From assembly GCF_049720995.1 (NCBI RefSeq), contig NZ_JBNASF010000005.1, forward strand, positions 11,957 through 75,956: a stretch of 64,000 nucleotides of DNA, in the 5' to 3' direction. This stretch comes from Methanothermobacter sp049720995. GTDB taxonomy: Archaea; Methanobacteriota; Methanobacteria; Methanobacteriales; Methanothermobacteraceae. Under the pieces are notes generated by a model. That model was not told the DNA's origin. It saw nothing but the letters and a program-made list of their open reading frames with translations, and searched no databases. Each line of letters opens with the position of its first letter. Positions within the stretch are counted from its first letter, which is position 1. Positions 42,788 through 50,795 of the stretch are shown piece by piece. The translations under genes were made by a program, and so were the position numbers.

Positions 42788-43297
42788 ATGGAAGTCCTCG
42801 AAGCAATTAAAACAAGACGAAGCATAAGGAAATACACCAAGAGGGATGTGCCAGATGAACTGATCCACAGGATACTGGAAGCAGCCATGTGCGGACCATC
42901 AGCCGTTGACCAGAGACCCTGGCACTTCATAGTCGTGAAAAACAGGGATATGCTTGAGAAAATACCGGAGGTGCATCCCTACGGGGCAATGGTAAAGGAT
43001 GCCCCCGTTGCAATCATAGTATGCTGTGACACCCGCCTTGAAAAATTCCCGGGATTCTGGGTGCAGGACTGCTCCATTGCGTCACAGAATATACTACTTG
43101 CAGCCCACTCCCTTGGTCTTGGTGCGGTCTGGACAGGTGTATACCCACTTGAAGACCGTGTTGAGGGTATAAGGAGGCTTTTCCAGATTCCAGACCATGT
43201 TATACCCTTCTCAGTGATACCCATAGGTTACCCTGCAGAGGACCCAGGGACAAGGGATCTTTTTGACCCTGAAAGGATACATATTGAGAAATGGTAA
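42788..43297 (+). CDS. Nitroreductase family flavoprotein
   Basis: About 169 residues from ATG 42788 with AAGGTGAG upstream. FMN-binding motifs are TRRSIRKYT near 8-16, CGPSAVDQRPWHF near 40-52 and the C-terminal SVIPIGYPAED. The size fits a minimal nitroreductase, probably a homodimer. Natural substrates in methanogens are unknown; NADPH or F420H2 are possible donors. Confidence 0.88.
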   Translation: MEVLEAIKTRRSIRKYTKRDVPDELIHRILEAAMCGPSAVDQRPWHFIVVKNRDMLEKIPEVHPYGAMVKDAPVAIIVCCDTRLEKFPGFWVQDCSIASQNILLAAHSLGLGAVWTGVYPLEDRVEGIRRLFQIPDHVIPFSVIPIGYPAEDPGTRDLFDPERIHIEKW

Positions 43298-43352
43298 AAA
43301 TTGATGCCCTGGACATTAAAGAGGGGCAGTTAAGATACTGACAGGTGAAACT

Positions 43353-44339
43353 ATGAAGATAGTTCTGGGATTACCCAAGGGTAGTTTAAACAATGTTAAC
43401 CGCGGAAATACCTACAGGCTCTTCAAGGATGCCGGTTATGAGGTTAAGGGCTATGAACCCGGACGTGAGGAGAACGAAATAGAGATCACCAACGATCCTG
43501 AGATAAAGGCCTATCTCACAAGGCCCCAGAGTGCACCTGTGGAACTCAACCGTGGAATGCTCGATGTTGCAATAATCGGCGAGGACTGGGTGCGTGAAGA
43601 ATCCATAAACAGTGGCGATGAGTCCATAAAAAAGATAGGGGACCTTGATTACGGTCAGACAAGACTTATAGTGGCCCTGCCAAAGGAGGAACCCTACACA
43701 TCACTGGAGGACTTCTTCCTGAAAAATGCTGATAGGAAAACCCCCATACTCTGCTTCACAGAGTATCCAAACCTCACAAGGGACTTTTTCATGAAAAATC
43801 CTGGCTACAGAAAACTTTTCGGTGACTCAAGACCCGTGGTTCAGATAAGGGGCCTCCGGGATGGCGACAATGAGATGGTCCAGATAATAAACTCTGATGG
43901 CGCAACCGAGGTTTACATCGCCAAGGGCGCAGATCTCATAGTGGACAACACCCAGACGGGAAGCAGTCTGAGAAAGGCTGGCCTCAAGATAATTGACACC
44001 ATAATGGAATCAAGCGCGGGACTCTATGCCGGCCCATCATGCACCGGTGAAAAATTTGAAAAGGCTGAGATGATATTCAAACAGCTCTACGGCGCCACCA
44101 AGGCCCGGAACTACTTTGATGTTAAGTTCAACATAGCAAACCACAGGGCAGATGATGTTGTTGAGTTCCTCATGAAGATGGAGTACTGCTCGGATGAGCC
44201 AACAGTTGTTCCCGGCAGGGAATTTTCACAGATCAACGTCCTCATAGATAAAAGGAGATTCCCTGAAATGCTTGAAGAGATAAAGGGTTTCGGAGCATCA
44301 GCAATAGTACGGGAAAACGTAAAACAGTACATAAAATAG
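43353..44339 (+). CDS. ATP phosphoribosyltransferase (HisG) family protein
   Basis: 328 residues, AGGTGAAA before the ATG. KIVLGLPKGSLN at the N terminus, then LDVAIIGEDWV near 70, an ATEVYIAKGADLIVDNTQTGSSL stretch near 185 (the PRPP loop region) and a C-terminal ACT-like domain around 240-328 fit long-form HisG. It is unusual for this gene to carry long insertions such as TNDPEIKAYLTRPQ, and there are no his genes beside it. It may be histidine-pathway HisG or a paralogue with another role. Confidence 0.7.
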   Translation: MKIVLGLPKGSLNNVNRGNTYRLFKDAGYEVKGYEPGREENEIEITNDPEIKAYLTRPQSAPVELNRGMLDVAIIGEDWVREESINSGDESIKKIGDLDYGQTRLIVALPKEEPYTSLEDFFLKNADRKTPILCFTEYPNLTRDFFMKNPGYRKLFGDSRPVVQIRGLRDGDNEMVQIINSDGATEVYIAKGADLIVDNTQTGSSLRKAGLKIIDTIMESSAGLYAGPSCTGEKFEKAEMIFKQLYGATKARNYFDVKFNIANHRADDVVEFLMKMEYCSDEPTVVPGREFSQINVLIDKRRFPEMLEEIKGFGASAIVRENVKQYIK

Positions 44340-44440
44340 GTCATATCAGCAGCAGTACGGGAAAACGAAAAACAGGACATGATATGGGTTTATCTGATTT
44401 TACTTTTTCAGATATGCAAATAAAAAAAGGTTTGGGAAGT

Positions 44441-44617
44441 TTATTCCGAAACCCTTTCCTTTTTCAGGATGCTGTTAAGTGATCTCAGCAGTGCAAGATC
44501 ATTCTTGGAATCTATACTTGCAGTCTTATTTTTGCCTCCACAGTATGGACATGTATCTTTTCCATCAATCCACTGCTCACCACAGATCAAACACTTCTGT
44601 TTTATCTCAGGAACCAA
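44441..44617 (-). CDS. Small zinc-ribbon protein
   Basis: 58 residues starting at TTG, directly after GGTGATAA. Two knuckles, CLICGEQW near 9 and CPYCGGKN near 23, make a compact zinc ribbon; the rest is a charged helix (LALLRSLNSILKKE). Function unknown. The frame on the opposite strand at this place lacks coding features. Confidence 0.7.
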   Translation of the reverse strand: MVPEIKQKCLICGEQWIDGKDTCPYCGGKNKTASIDSKNDLALLRSLNSILKKERVSE

Positions 44618-44740
44618 ATTATCACCATTAAAGAACTATAAGAAAAAATCCGGGGCTTAATATGTAGAACCTCATCTTATATAAATCTTCCTGAAAAATT
44701 ACTTAAAGGGCCTATAATAGAGGTTTATAATGGTGGTAAT

Positions 44741-45757
44741 TTGCAATTGAAGGGAATTATACTGTTCATGACCGCACTTGTCCTTTTTTCAGTGAATATC
44801 AGTGGTGCGACGGCAGTTGACATATTCCTCACATCAGACTGTATAACAGGCAACTGCTCCTCTGACATTGAAAACCTCAACCTCATCAAGAGCTACATTG
44901 AAAACGAAAGTGAACATAACGTTACAGTGGATCCCAAAGCCCCGAAACCAGGTGAAGGTGGCCGTGCAATAAGCTGCACTCCTCAGGGCGGAGTGGCGGT
45001 TTACCTTGCAGCTTCCTGCCCCGGGGCAATGAGGGAAGTCGCTAAACTTGCATCAACCACATCAAAGGGTGTTATATTTGTAAACACCGGGAAACTCAAC
45101 CTCAAAAATACCTACATGCTCAGGAGATCATGGGACGATAACTTCTCCAACAGGTACTTTGCAGGTATCAGGTACCCCTATAAGTTCCTCACCTCCGCGG
45201 GTATCAGGATAATACAGCCCAACATTGACTGCCCCGGTGCCTCATGGGAGGAGAAGTGCCGGTTCATTGCATCGGAGATCATGAGAATCCTGAATGAAAC
45301 CCCTGCGATAATTCAGAGAAATGGGAGATTCTACAACAGCAAACTCATAGCATACCACAGCATTGACCCTGCAGTGATGGCAGGTGTGGCTGATGGAATA
45401 CACACTGACCTGAAAAAGGGCAAAAAACTCAAAAGGACCTACAATGGTTACAGACCAGTTACATTCCTTCTCATGGCAACAGACTACATGAACGGACCCA
45501 TAGGATACATTAAGGTAAGGGACCCCTCAAATCCGGGTGTTAAGAGCACATTCCACGGTTACCTTACAAGGACCCAATACCGGCAAATTGCAGCCGATGT
45601 AAACAGGTACATGAGAAAGTATCTGAGGGCACCGAATTACATAAGGTTTGGAAATGGAATAATAGGTTACAGGGACCTTCTAAGAATGTACTCAGAGATT
45701 ACAAGGACCCACAAATCAAGTAAAAAAATGCAGCTGCCATCATCCGTGAAAATCTAA
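44741..45757 (+). CDS. Secreted protein with C-terminal pseudomurein-binding repeat
   Basis: 338 residues starting at TTG after GGTGGTAA. A signal peptide (about 1-25, ending GATA) is followed by an unassigned region with six cysteines (DCITGNC, ISC, SCPG, DCPG, KC) that may form disulfides. The last 110 residues contain TRTQYRQIAADVNRYMRKYLR and FGNGIIGYRDLLRMYSEI, the pattern of PMB repeats in pseudomurein endopeptidases. No Cys-His-Asp peptidase core is recognised. It is probably a wall-associated protein. Confidence 0.75.
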   Translation: MQLKGIILFMTALVLFSVNISGATAVDIFLTSDCITGNCSSDIENLNLIKSYIENESEHNVTVDPKAPKPGEGGRAISCTPQGGVAVYLAASCPGAMREVAKLASTTSKGVIFVNTGKLNLKNTYMLRRSWDDNFSNRYFAGIRYPYKFLTSAGIRIIQPNIDCPGASWEEKCRFIASEIMRILNETPAIIQRNGRFYNSKLIAYHSIDPAVMAGVADGIHTDLKKGKKLKRTYNGYRPVTFLLMATDYMNGPIGYIKVRDPSNPGVKSTFHGYLTRTQYRQIAADVNRYMRKYLRAPNYIRFGNGIIGYRDLLRMYSEITRTHKSSKKMQLPSSVKI

Positions 45758-45808
45758 TTTTGAGTTTCCTCACCTGCTGAAGACTTAACACCACACTTCA
45801 ATTTTTTC

Positions 45809-46552
45809 CTAAATCTTTCCAACGGGTGCCATGTAAATGGCGAATTCATCAGCACCATCAACCCCCAGCACCTCATCGAGGTACTCCTGGTCATAGGCCG
45901 CAACTGCACATGTACCGGCACCAATGGCCTCACAGGCAAGGTAGAGGTTCTGGCAGACATGTCCTGCATCAATGAGGATCACCCTGTGGGCCGCAAGACC
46001 GTACCTCCACTCCATCCGGTATGGTACTGTTGTCCAGATGAATGTCACAGCGGATTCTCCGGTGAATCGCTGGTCAAAGGATGCCTCCACTATCCTCCTG
46101 GAGAGGTTATCGTCAAGGTACTCCACCATCAACCGGTGCACCGAGGGTATGTACCTGTAGAGGCCCACCTCAAGGCCCTCCACATTGAAGACCGCAAGGT
46201 ACGTTTCAAAGGTGTGTCTGCAGCCAGCTGATGGGACGGTGCGGAAGGCACTGTAACCTGCAATCAACCTTATCCCCTGTGTGGCCCAGAGAAGAAACGA
46301 AAGTTCCTCAAGTTTGAGGGGCATGTCAGTGTAACTCCTGCGGCTCTTACGGTTTCTTATGCAGCTTACAACATTCACATCCACCATCTCAGCCCAGTCA
46401 AGTACCGGCAGGTCCACCATCTCAGCATCCTCTGGCCATGGCTTCTCAAATGGTGGTGCAGCCACGCCCATGCTCTGGGGTGTTTTTGAAAAATCGATCC
46501 TCTTCCTTATACTGTCCTTCAGGAAGTAACGGTTCCTTTCAATCTCATTCAT
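45809..46552 (-). CDS. SagB-like nitroreductase-family FMN dehydrogenase
   Basis: 247 residues. The nitroreductase core begins near 65 with RNRKSRRSYTDMPLKLEELSF, then LLWATQGIR, RTVPSAGCRHTFETYL and GHVCQNLYLACEAIGAGTC. This long form, with a ~60-residue leader containing FSKTPQS, is the SagB-type family, some members of which oxidise azolines in thiazole/oxazole peptides. Others are of unknown role, so the function here is inferred from family and neighbours only. It lies 13 bases downstream of the SOUL gene. Confidence 0.8.
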   Translation of the reverse strand: MNEIERNRYFLKDSIRKRIDFSKTPQSMGVAAPPFEKPWPEDAEMVDLPVLDWAEMVDVNVVSCIRNRKSRRSYTDMPLKLEELSFLLWATQGIRLIAGYSAFRTVPSAGCRHTFETYLAVFNVEGLEVGLYRYIPSVHRLMVEYLDDNLSRRIVEASFDQRFTGESAVTFIWTTVPYRMEWRYGLAAHRVILIDAGHVCQNLYLACEAIGAGTCAVAAYDQEYLDEVLGVDGADEFAIYMAPVGKI

Positions 46553-46565
46553 AGGAATCCCCCAT

Positions 46566-47120
46566 TCATATCTTCACAAGGATCTCATTCCTCCGCAGGA
46601 AACCCGGAACTGCAGGATGGTTGTACTGGGCAATTATAAAGCTGGATCTGGGCTTTATAGAATTTTTTCTGAGCCATTCCCTGAACTCACCAGTTTTTTC
46701 CTCCACCATTCTCTCATTTACCCTTCCTGAAAATTTATAGACCGCAAACCTCTGATTCTTCTCAGACCTGAACCTTATACGTTTGTCAATGGGCTCTGGA
46801 AGTGTCTCAAGGGTGTATGATGATGGCATGGTAAATGATATCCTGTAGACTCCCCCATCATCGAGTTTTTCCTCTGTCACCGGTGCTGCCATTGGTATCT
46901 TCTCTCCCAGCCTGACTCCCGTTACAGGGGATGTCATTGGAATCTCCTCCCTGCGCCTGTTGTTCCCGAATATGTAGTCTGCAAGGATGGAAAATCCCCT
47001 GAGCATCGCATCCCTGAAGTTTCCCTCAACATCCACCTGTGCCAGTATGTAACCGGGATAGCACCTTATCTCAAAGTCACCTTCCTCCACTTCAACCTCA
47101 TAATCTGGACTCTCAGTCAA
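46566..47120 (-). CDS. SOUL-family haem-binding protein
   Basis: 184 residues starting at TTG 47120, with AGGGGGT eight bases upstream. The SOUL/HBP fold is seen in YEVEVEEGDFEIRCYPGYI, the IPMTSPVT and IPMAAPVT blocks (two beta turns), FTMPSSYTLETLPEP and FSGRVNE. Such proteins bind haem or tetrapyrroles. Methanothermobacter has no known haem proteins of ordinary type, so its ligand may be F430, a corrin or sirohaem-like molecule. It is divergent from the small Cys-rich genes. Confidence 0.88.
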   Translation of the reverse strand: MTESPDYEVEVEEGDFEIRCYPGYILAQVDVEGNFRDAMLRGFSILADYIFGNNRRREEIPMTSPVTGVRLGEKIPMAAPVTEEKLDDGGVYRISFTMPSSYTLETLPEPIDKRIRFRSEKNQRFAVYKFSGRVNERMVEEKTGEFREWLRKNSIKPRSSFIIAQYNHPAVPGFLRRNEILVKI

Positions 47121-47142
47121 AAAAACGACCCCCTTGCAACCT

Positions 47143-47161
47143 TATATATCAGACCATATAT
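47143..47161. promoter_or_regulatory. Overlapping divergent TATA boxes
   Basis: Two TATATA-type elements, near 47143-47149 and 47155-47161, lie between the SOUL start (47120, minus) and the small Cys-rich gene start (47173, plus). The left one is 25-30 bases before 47173 and would give a leaderless plus transcript. The right one is at the right distance to start the minus transcript near 47133, including the SOUL ribosome site. Binding of TBP to one should hinder the other. Confidence 0.5.
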
Positions 47162-47172
47162 ATCTAGTTTAC

Positions 47173-47325
47173 ATGATGTGGATAGTCAAGGCATACTGTG
47201 ACCTCTGCAGGGCCACGAGAACCCTTGAAGTTGAAGGTAGAACACCACCCTACCACCTTGGAGATAGAATAGATGAGTGTCCCTGTGGCGGTAAATATGT
47301 GGTGGAGGAAATAATAGAGGTCTGA
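47173..47325 (+). CDS. Small Cys-rich protein A, 50 residues
   Basis: ATG 47173 (or 47176). No ribosome site precedes it, and the TATA element 25-30 bases upstream points to a leaderless message. It has four cysteines as C9-x2-C12 and C36-x-C38-GG, with a charged middle. It could be a zinc ribbon; equally it could be a substrate for the radical SAM enzyme encoded 170 bases downstream. Too short for a confident family call. Confidence 0.65.
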   Translation: MMWIVKAYCDLCRATRTLEVEGRTPPYHLGDRIDECPCGGKYVVEEIIEV

Positions 47326-47327
47326 CC

Positions 47328-47480
47328 ATGAAGATGGAGGAGTTTCTGAAGGAGTGCCCTGTGTGCGGCTGCAGGGACAAGGTTGTTAAGAGAAGATTCC
47401 TGGATGAGCACAAGTCAAGGACGTCCATGAAGGAAATCGTATGTGAAAAATGTGGTCATGTCTTCGAATCCGCTGATTAG
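47328..47480 (+). CDS. Small Cys-rich peptide B, 50 residues, candidate precursor
   Basis: Begins MKMEEFLKECPVCGC and ends CEKCGHVFESAD: cysteines at 10, 13, 15, 39 and 42. It starts three bases after protein A, with GAGGTC upstream. I recall that Methanobacteriales genomes carry a small Cys-rich peptide family annotated as substrate-like beside peptide-modifying radical SAM enzymes (TIGR04165 with TIGR04083 in NCBI naming), and this peptide in this position fits. A plain zinc ribbon is the other reading, since the CxxC pairs are well placed for that. Confidence 0.65.
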   Translation: MKMEEFLKECPVCGCRDKVVKRRFLDEHKSRTSMKEIVCEKCGHVFESAD

Positions 47481-47488
47481 GTGATGGA

Positions 47489-48616
47489 ATGGCGTTCCAT
47501 GTTATGATCATCCCCTCAATGAACTGTCCCTCAGACTGCAGCTACTGCTGGGGCGTTGACCGGGACTCCAAGGTCATGGACAAGGAAACCGTGAGGGAAA
47601 TGGTTTCATGGCTGAGGGATTTCCGAAGAGAACCCGCCACATTCACCTTCCATGGAGGAGAACCTCTTCTTACAGGCTACGAATTTTACAGGACAACCCT
47701 GCAGCTGATAGCCAGTGAACTCGATTTTCTAAAACCCGCATTTGCCATCCAGACAAACCTGTGGCTCATGACCGATGAACTGGCAGAACTCTTTGCAGAG
47801 TACAGCATACCCATCGGCTCAAGCCTTGATGGTCCTCGGGAAATAAATGATCATCAGAGGGGTGATGGTTACTTCGATAAAACCATGAAAGGCTATGAGA
47901 TAGCCAGGAGGCATGGTCTGAAGGTGAGCTTCATAAGCACATTCACCTCCTACTCCATAAGGAAAAAGGAGGATATATTCAAGTTCTTCCTTGAAAATAA
48001 GATGAACATGAAGCTCCACCCTGCCCTCCCCTCCCTGAAGAGCCCTGACCCTGAGGAGTGGGCCATAACCGCAGAGGAGTATGGGGATCTTCTCCTCTAC
48101 CTCCTTGAGAGGTACCTTGAGCATTTCGGTGAAATCGAAATACAGAACATTGACCACTTTGCAAAGAGCGCATTCCTCCGCAGGGGTGTCGTGTGCACAC
48201 ACGCGGACTGTGTGGGGAATACATTTGCAGTTGATCCCTACGGGGACATATACCCCTGTTATCGCTTCGTGGGAATGAGGGACTACATAATGGGTAACGT
48301 ATCTGATAGGCCCAGCATGGAGGAGCTCAATGAAAGTGATGCCCTCAGATCCCTCCATGACTGGAGAAAAATGGTCGATGATGAATGCGGTGACTGTGAA
48401 TTCTACAGATACTGCCTTGGTGGCTGCCCATACAATGCCATAACAGTGGAGAATGGAATGCGGAGGATAGATGGTGTCGATCATCAGTGCCAGGCCTACA
48501 GGATGATCTTCACTGAAATCAACAGGAGGGCAAACAGGGAGTTTCTCGAATCTGGAATCCTTGGAGGGCAGAAGAAGAAATCAAAACCCGGTGTGCTGGA
48601 CATAATGATGAAATAG
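47489..48616 (+). CDS. Radical SAM/SPASM peptide-modifying enzyme
   Basis: 375 residues. The radical SAM cluster is CPSDCSYC (Cys13, Cys17, Cys20); GGEPLLTG near 57-64 and SLDGPREINDHQRG near 110-123 bind SAM and substrate. The C-terminal SPASM-type domain holds CTHADC near 235, YPC near 255, then CGDCEFYRYCLGGC and a final HQC near 346. This architecture matches anaerobic sulfatase-maturase-like peptide maturases. The two 50-residue Cys-rich genes directly upstream are its likely partners. It overlaps the next gene at the stop codon (TAGTG). Confidence 0.9.
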   Translation: MAFHVMIIPSMNCPSDCSYCWGVDRDSKVMDKETVREMVSWLRDFRREPATFTFHGGEPLLTGYEFYRTTLQLIASELDFLKPAFAIQTNLWLMTDELAELFAEYSIPIGSSLDGPREINDHQRGDGYFDKTMKGYEIARRHGLKVSFISTFTSYSIRKKEDIFKFFLENKMNMKLHPALPSLKSPDPEEWAITAEEYGDLLLYLLERYLEHFGEIEIQNIDHFAKSAFLRRGVVCTHADCVGNTFAVDPYGDIYPCYRFVGMRDYIMGNVSDRPSMEELNESDALRSLHDWRKMVDDECGDCEFYRYCLGGCPYNAITVENGMRRIDGVDHQCQAYRMIFTEINRRANREFLESGILGGQKKKSKPGVLDIMMK

Positions 48617-49104
48617 TGTTACAAGCCATGAAACACTCCTTGAAAACAGGTTTCAGTTTTGGCCTTACATCGGCCATAATAACCACCCTTGGCCTTATGG
48701 TGGGACTCCATTCAGGCACCCATTCAAGGCTTGCGGTGATTGGAGGTGTACTCACAATAGCAGTAGCCGACGCCTTCTCTGATGCCATGGGTATACACAT
48801 CGCAGAGGAGTCTGAGAACAGGCACAGCGAGGTTGAGGTTTGGGAGTCCACCATTGCAACGTTCATAAGCAAATTCCTCTTTGCCATAACATTCCTCTTA
48901 CCGGTTCTCTTACTGGATCTGACACTGTCAATTGTAGTGTCAGTCATCTGGGGCCTCCTACTTCTGATTATCCTTAGTGTAAGTATTGCAAGGTCACAGA
49001 ATGCTCCTCTCTGGAGGGTGCTTGGTGAGCATCTCCTGGTGGCAATCATGATTATAGTGATAACACACTACACAGGTGACTGGATAGCCTCAACATTTGG
49101 CTAA
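48616..49104 (+). CDS. VIT1/CCC1-like membrane protein
   Basis: 162 residues starting with GTG that overlaps the radical SAM stop (TAGTG); Met 48628 is possible. Four to five hydrophobic helices. FGLTSAIITTLGLMVGL and VADAFSDAMGIHIAEESEN resemble the first helices of the vacuolar iron transporter family, including the acidic AEESEN end. It might carry Fe2+ or Mn2+, or serve as partner or exporter of the modified peptide product. The family call is moderate. Confidence 0.65.
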   Translation: MLQAMKHSLKTGFSFGLTSAIITTLGLMVGLHSGTHSRLAVIGGVLTIAVADAFSDAMGIHIAEESENRHSEVEVWESTIATFISKFLFAITFLLPVLLLDLTLSIVVSVIWGLLLLIILSVSIARSQNAPLWRVLGEHLLVAIMIIVITHYTGDWIASTFG

Positions 49105-49162
49105 AAACAGTATTACAAATCTTTGAGGCCCATATATCAATCTCAAATTGACATAAACAGTA

Positions 49163-49729
49163 TCAGGACCCTATTGACTCCATGATCTCTTTATAGGATA
49201 CACTGCATGCCAGTTGAAGTGCCCCTGATATGCAGGAGTCATCACCCTCGGAAACCCATGAACTCCAGAGTTTCATTGCCTCCATTTCAGGGTCATCGGG
49301 GGGAGGAACAATTACAGGTTCAAGCATCAGCGCACGTATCTCATAGACCGTGTGGAGGTACCGGCTGGATCCAGGGGATGTGTGTGGACCGCAGATGCCA
49401 TCAGAAATGTAGTGGCTTGCAACACCATAGCAGTAACTGGCATAACTGTAGTTACCTGCATCATAGCTAATTTTTCCCTGATTTAACCAGAACCTGGCCT
49501 TTTCAAGGTTATAGGGGTATACGTGATATTCAAAGTCAAAGAAAACAGTATCAGGGTCTTCTGCACCATTCTTCATCTCATCAAGGCTCAGACGGTTTTG
49601 AACATCAGAGGGCATTGCACTGTAGACCCTCTCTGCAATATCATGGTGATTCTTTACAGACCAGGCCGATGCCCCATGAATCTGTGATGCCACAAGAATC
49701 AGGAGTGCGGCTATAAAAATGAACCTCAT
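49163..49729 (-). CDS. Secreted zinc-dependent phospholipase C-like protein
   Basis: 188 residues with a signal peptide (about 1-22) followed by ASAWSVKNHHDIAERVY. Zinc-dependent phospholipase C enzymes use a mature N-terminal Trp and early His as metal ligands; here W23 and H28/H29 match. EDPDTVFFDFEYHVYP and YGVASHYISDGICGPHT near 105-125 supply the other His/Asp ligands. Substrate unknown; methanogen lipids are ethers, so phosphoester head groups are likely. Confidence 0.7.
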   Translation of the reverse strand: MRFIFIAALLILVASQIHGASAWSVKNHHDIAERVYSAMPSDVQNRLSLDEMKNGAEDPDTVFFDFEYHVYPYNLEKARFWLNQGKISYDAGNYSYASYCYGVASHYISDGICGPHTSPGSSRYLHTVYEIRALMLEPVIVPPPDDPEMEAMKLWSSWVSEGDDSCISGALQLACSVSYKEIMESIGS

Positions 49730-49910
49730 CTCAACCTCACAGTAATCAGAGAATTTTATATAAAAAGTTATATTATCCTTTATATAAGCCTTTTGTTAGC
49801 TTTATACAAGGCCTTTGTTCCTTTTGTTAAATGCCATTAATAATAAAAATTTAAGTGCAAACTTAATACGCTGTAAAATTCTATTATAGATGTCATGAAT
49901 ATTAAAAAGG

Positions 49911-50291
49911 TTACAGTACACGTTTGAGTTTCATGGTACCGTTACAGGCGTAGACCTCTGCGGGTATTGAAAATGTCTCAACACAGGTTTTCACAGAATC
50001 TGCGATTGCATAGGGTGCAACTATCCAGAACCTGATGCCATCGGTGTATGCAAATCTTCTCCATTTTCTTATATCACTATTATCGGTGCTTATCTCAACT
50101 ACAATTTCATCGGAGCCATTAATTGCATGGACATCAGGAAGAAAACCCTTCAGCATACGTGGTCTGAGTTTCTTTTTACCGTTATTTACCTTTAAATCAT
50201 ATCCCTGATCTCTGAGGTGTTCAACAACGGTTTTTAACATTATGGAATAATTTTCATCGTTTTTAATGTAATTTAAAGGTCTCTTAATCAT
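49911..50291 (-). CDS. Possible PD-(D/E)XK-type nuclease-like protein
   Basis: 126 residues. Weak pattern: an N-terminal helix, then KGFLPDVHAING followed by EIVVEISTDNSDIRKWRRFA. This has the spacing of a PD..(D/E)xK core (Pro-Asp near 52-53, Glu-Ile-Ser near 66-68), although the Lys is replaced by a Ser. A catalytically dead or unrelated fold is possible. Function not recognised. It stands alone with about 180 bases of AT-rich sequence on its left. Confidence 0.45.
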   Translation of the reverse strand: MIKRPLNYIKNDENYSIMLKTVVEHLRDQGYDLKVNNGKKKLRPRMLKGFLPDVHAINGSDEIVVEISTDNSDIRKWRRFAYTDGIRFWIVAPYAIADSVKTCVETFSIPAEVYACNGTMKLKRVL

Positions 50292-50451
50292 TTCAGGCCC
50301 CTTAACTCTTTTTTATCATGTGTCAGAAATTTTATTTTTCTGAACATTGTATATAGTATTGTCCAATGTAGTATAAATACTTATACCCCATTGAGATTGC
50401 ACTGCAAAAAATATATATATTGCCAGATTATAGTAAATACTGGTGATTATG

Positions 50452-50673
50452 ATGAGCGTTCTTGATGATGAAACTCTGAAGATGAGGTACATTGAACTTG
50501 TCAGGAAGGGTATACTGGAGAGTGATGAATGTGCGTCATATGCCAGCAAGGAGGAGTTGAAGCCCTGTATGAAGCGGAAGGTTGCCGAATTCGATGATTT
50601 CTTTGTGCCCGGTACTGTGCTTATAAGTGAGAGGGCATCCTACAGGCTCAGGGTTGGATATCCAATGGAATAA
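50452..50673 (+). CDS. Small protein of unknown function
   Basis: 73 residues from ATG 50452; GGTGAT lies four bases upstream and another ATG stands just before it. Hydrophilic, with ESDECASYASKEELKPCMKRK in the middle and a beta-like C terminus (VPGTVLISERASYRL). A run of TATA sequence precedes it at about 50410. No family is recognised. Confidence 0.6.
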   Translation: MSVLDDETLKMRYIELVRKGILESDECASYASKEELKPCMKRKVAEFDDFFVPGTVLISERASYRLRVGYPME

Positions 50674-50690
50674 ACATTTCACTTTACCAC

Positions 50691-50790
50691 TGATAACCGC
50701 AACCCTCAACCAGCTCCTTTTTTTGTAAAAACGCGCCGGTTGATAACCACAACTTTAACCGGTTCCTCTTTGTAGACCTGTAATTTAACC
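50691..50790. repeat. Imperfect 50-bp direct repeat, two copies
   Basis: TGATAACCGCAACCCTCAAC at 50691 and TGATAACCACAACTTTAACC at 50741 begin two diverged copies of a 50-base unit that each continue with CxxTTCCTxTTT-like sequence. They lie between the stop of the 73-residue gene and the end of the convergent regulator gene, so a bidirectional terminator built by duplication is plausible. Confidence 0.6.
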
Positions 50791-50795
50791 TCCCT

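Noticed and set aside
47118..47175. A single palindromic TATA serving both directions exactly at the midpoint
   Set aside because: The symmetry is close, but the SOUL gene has a ribosome site that would then be outside its transcript, so two overlapping TATA boxes fit better.
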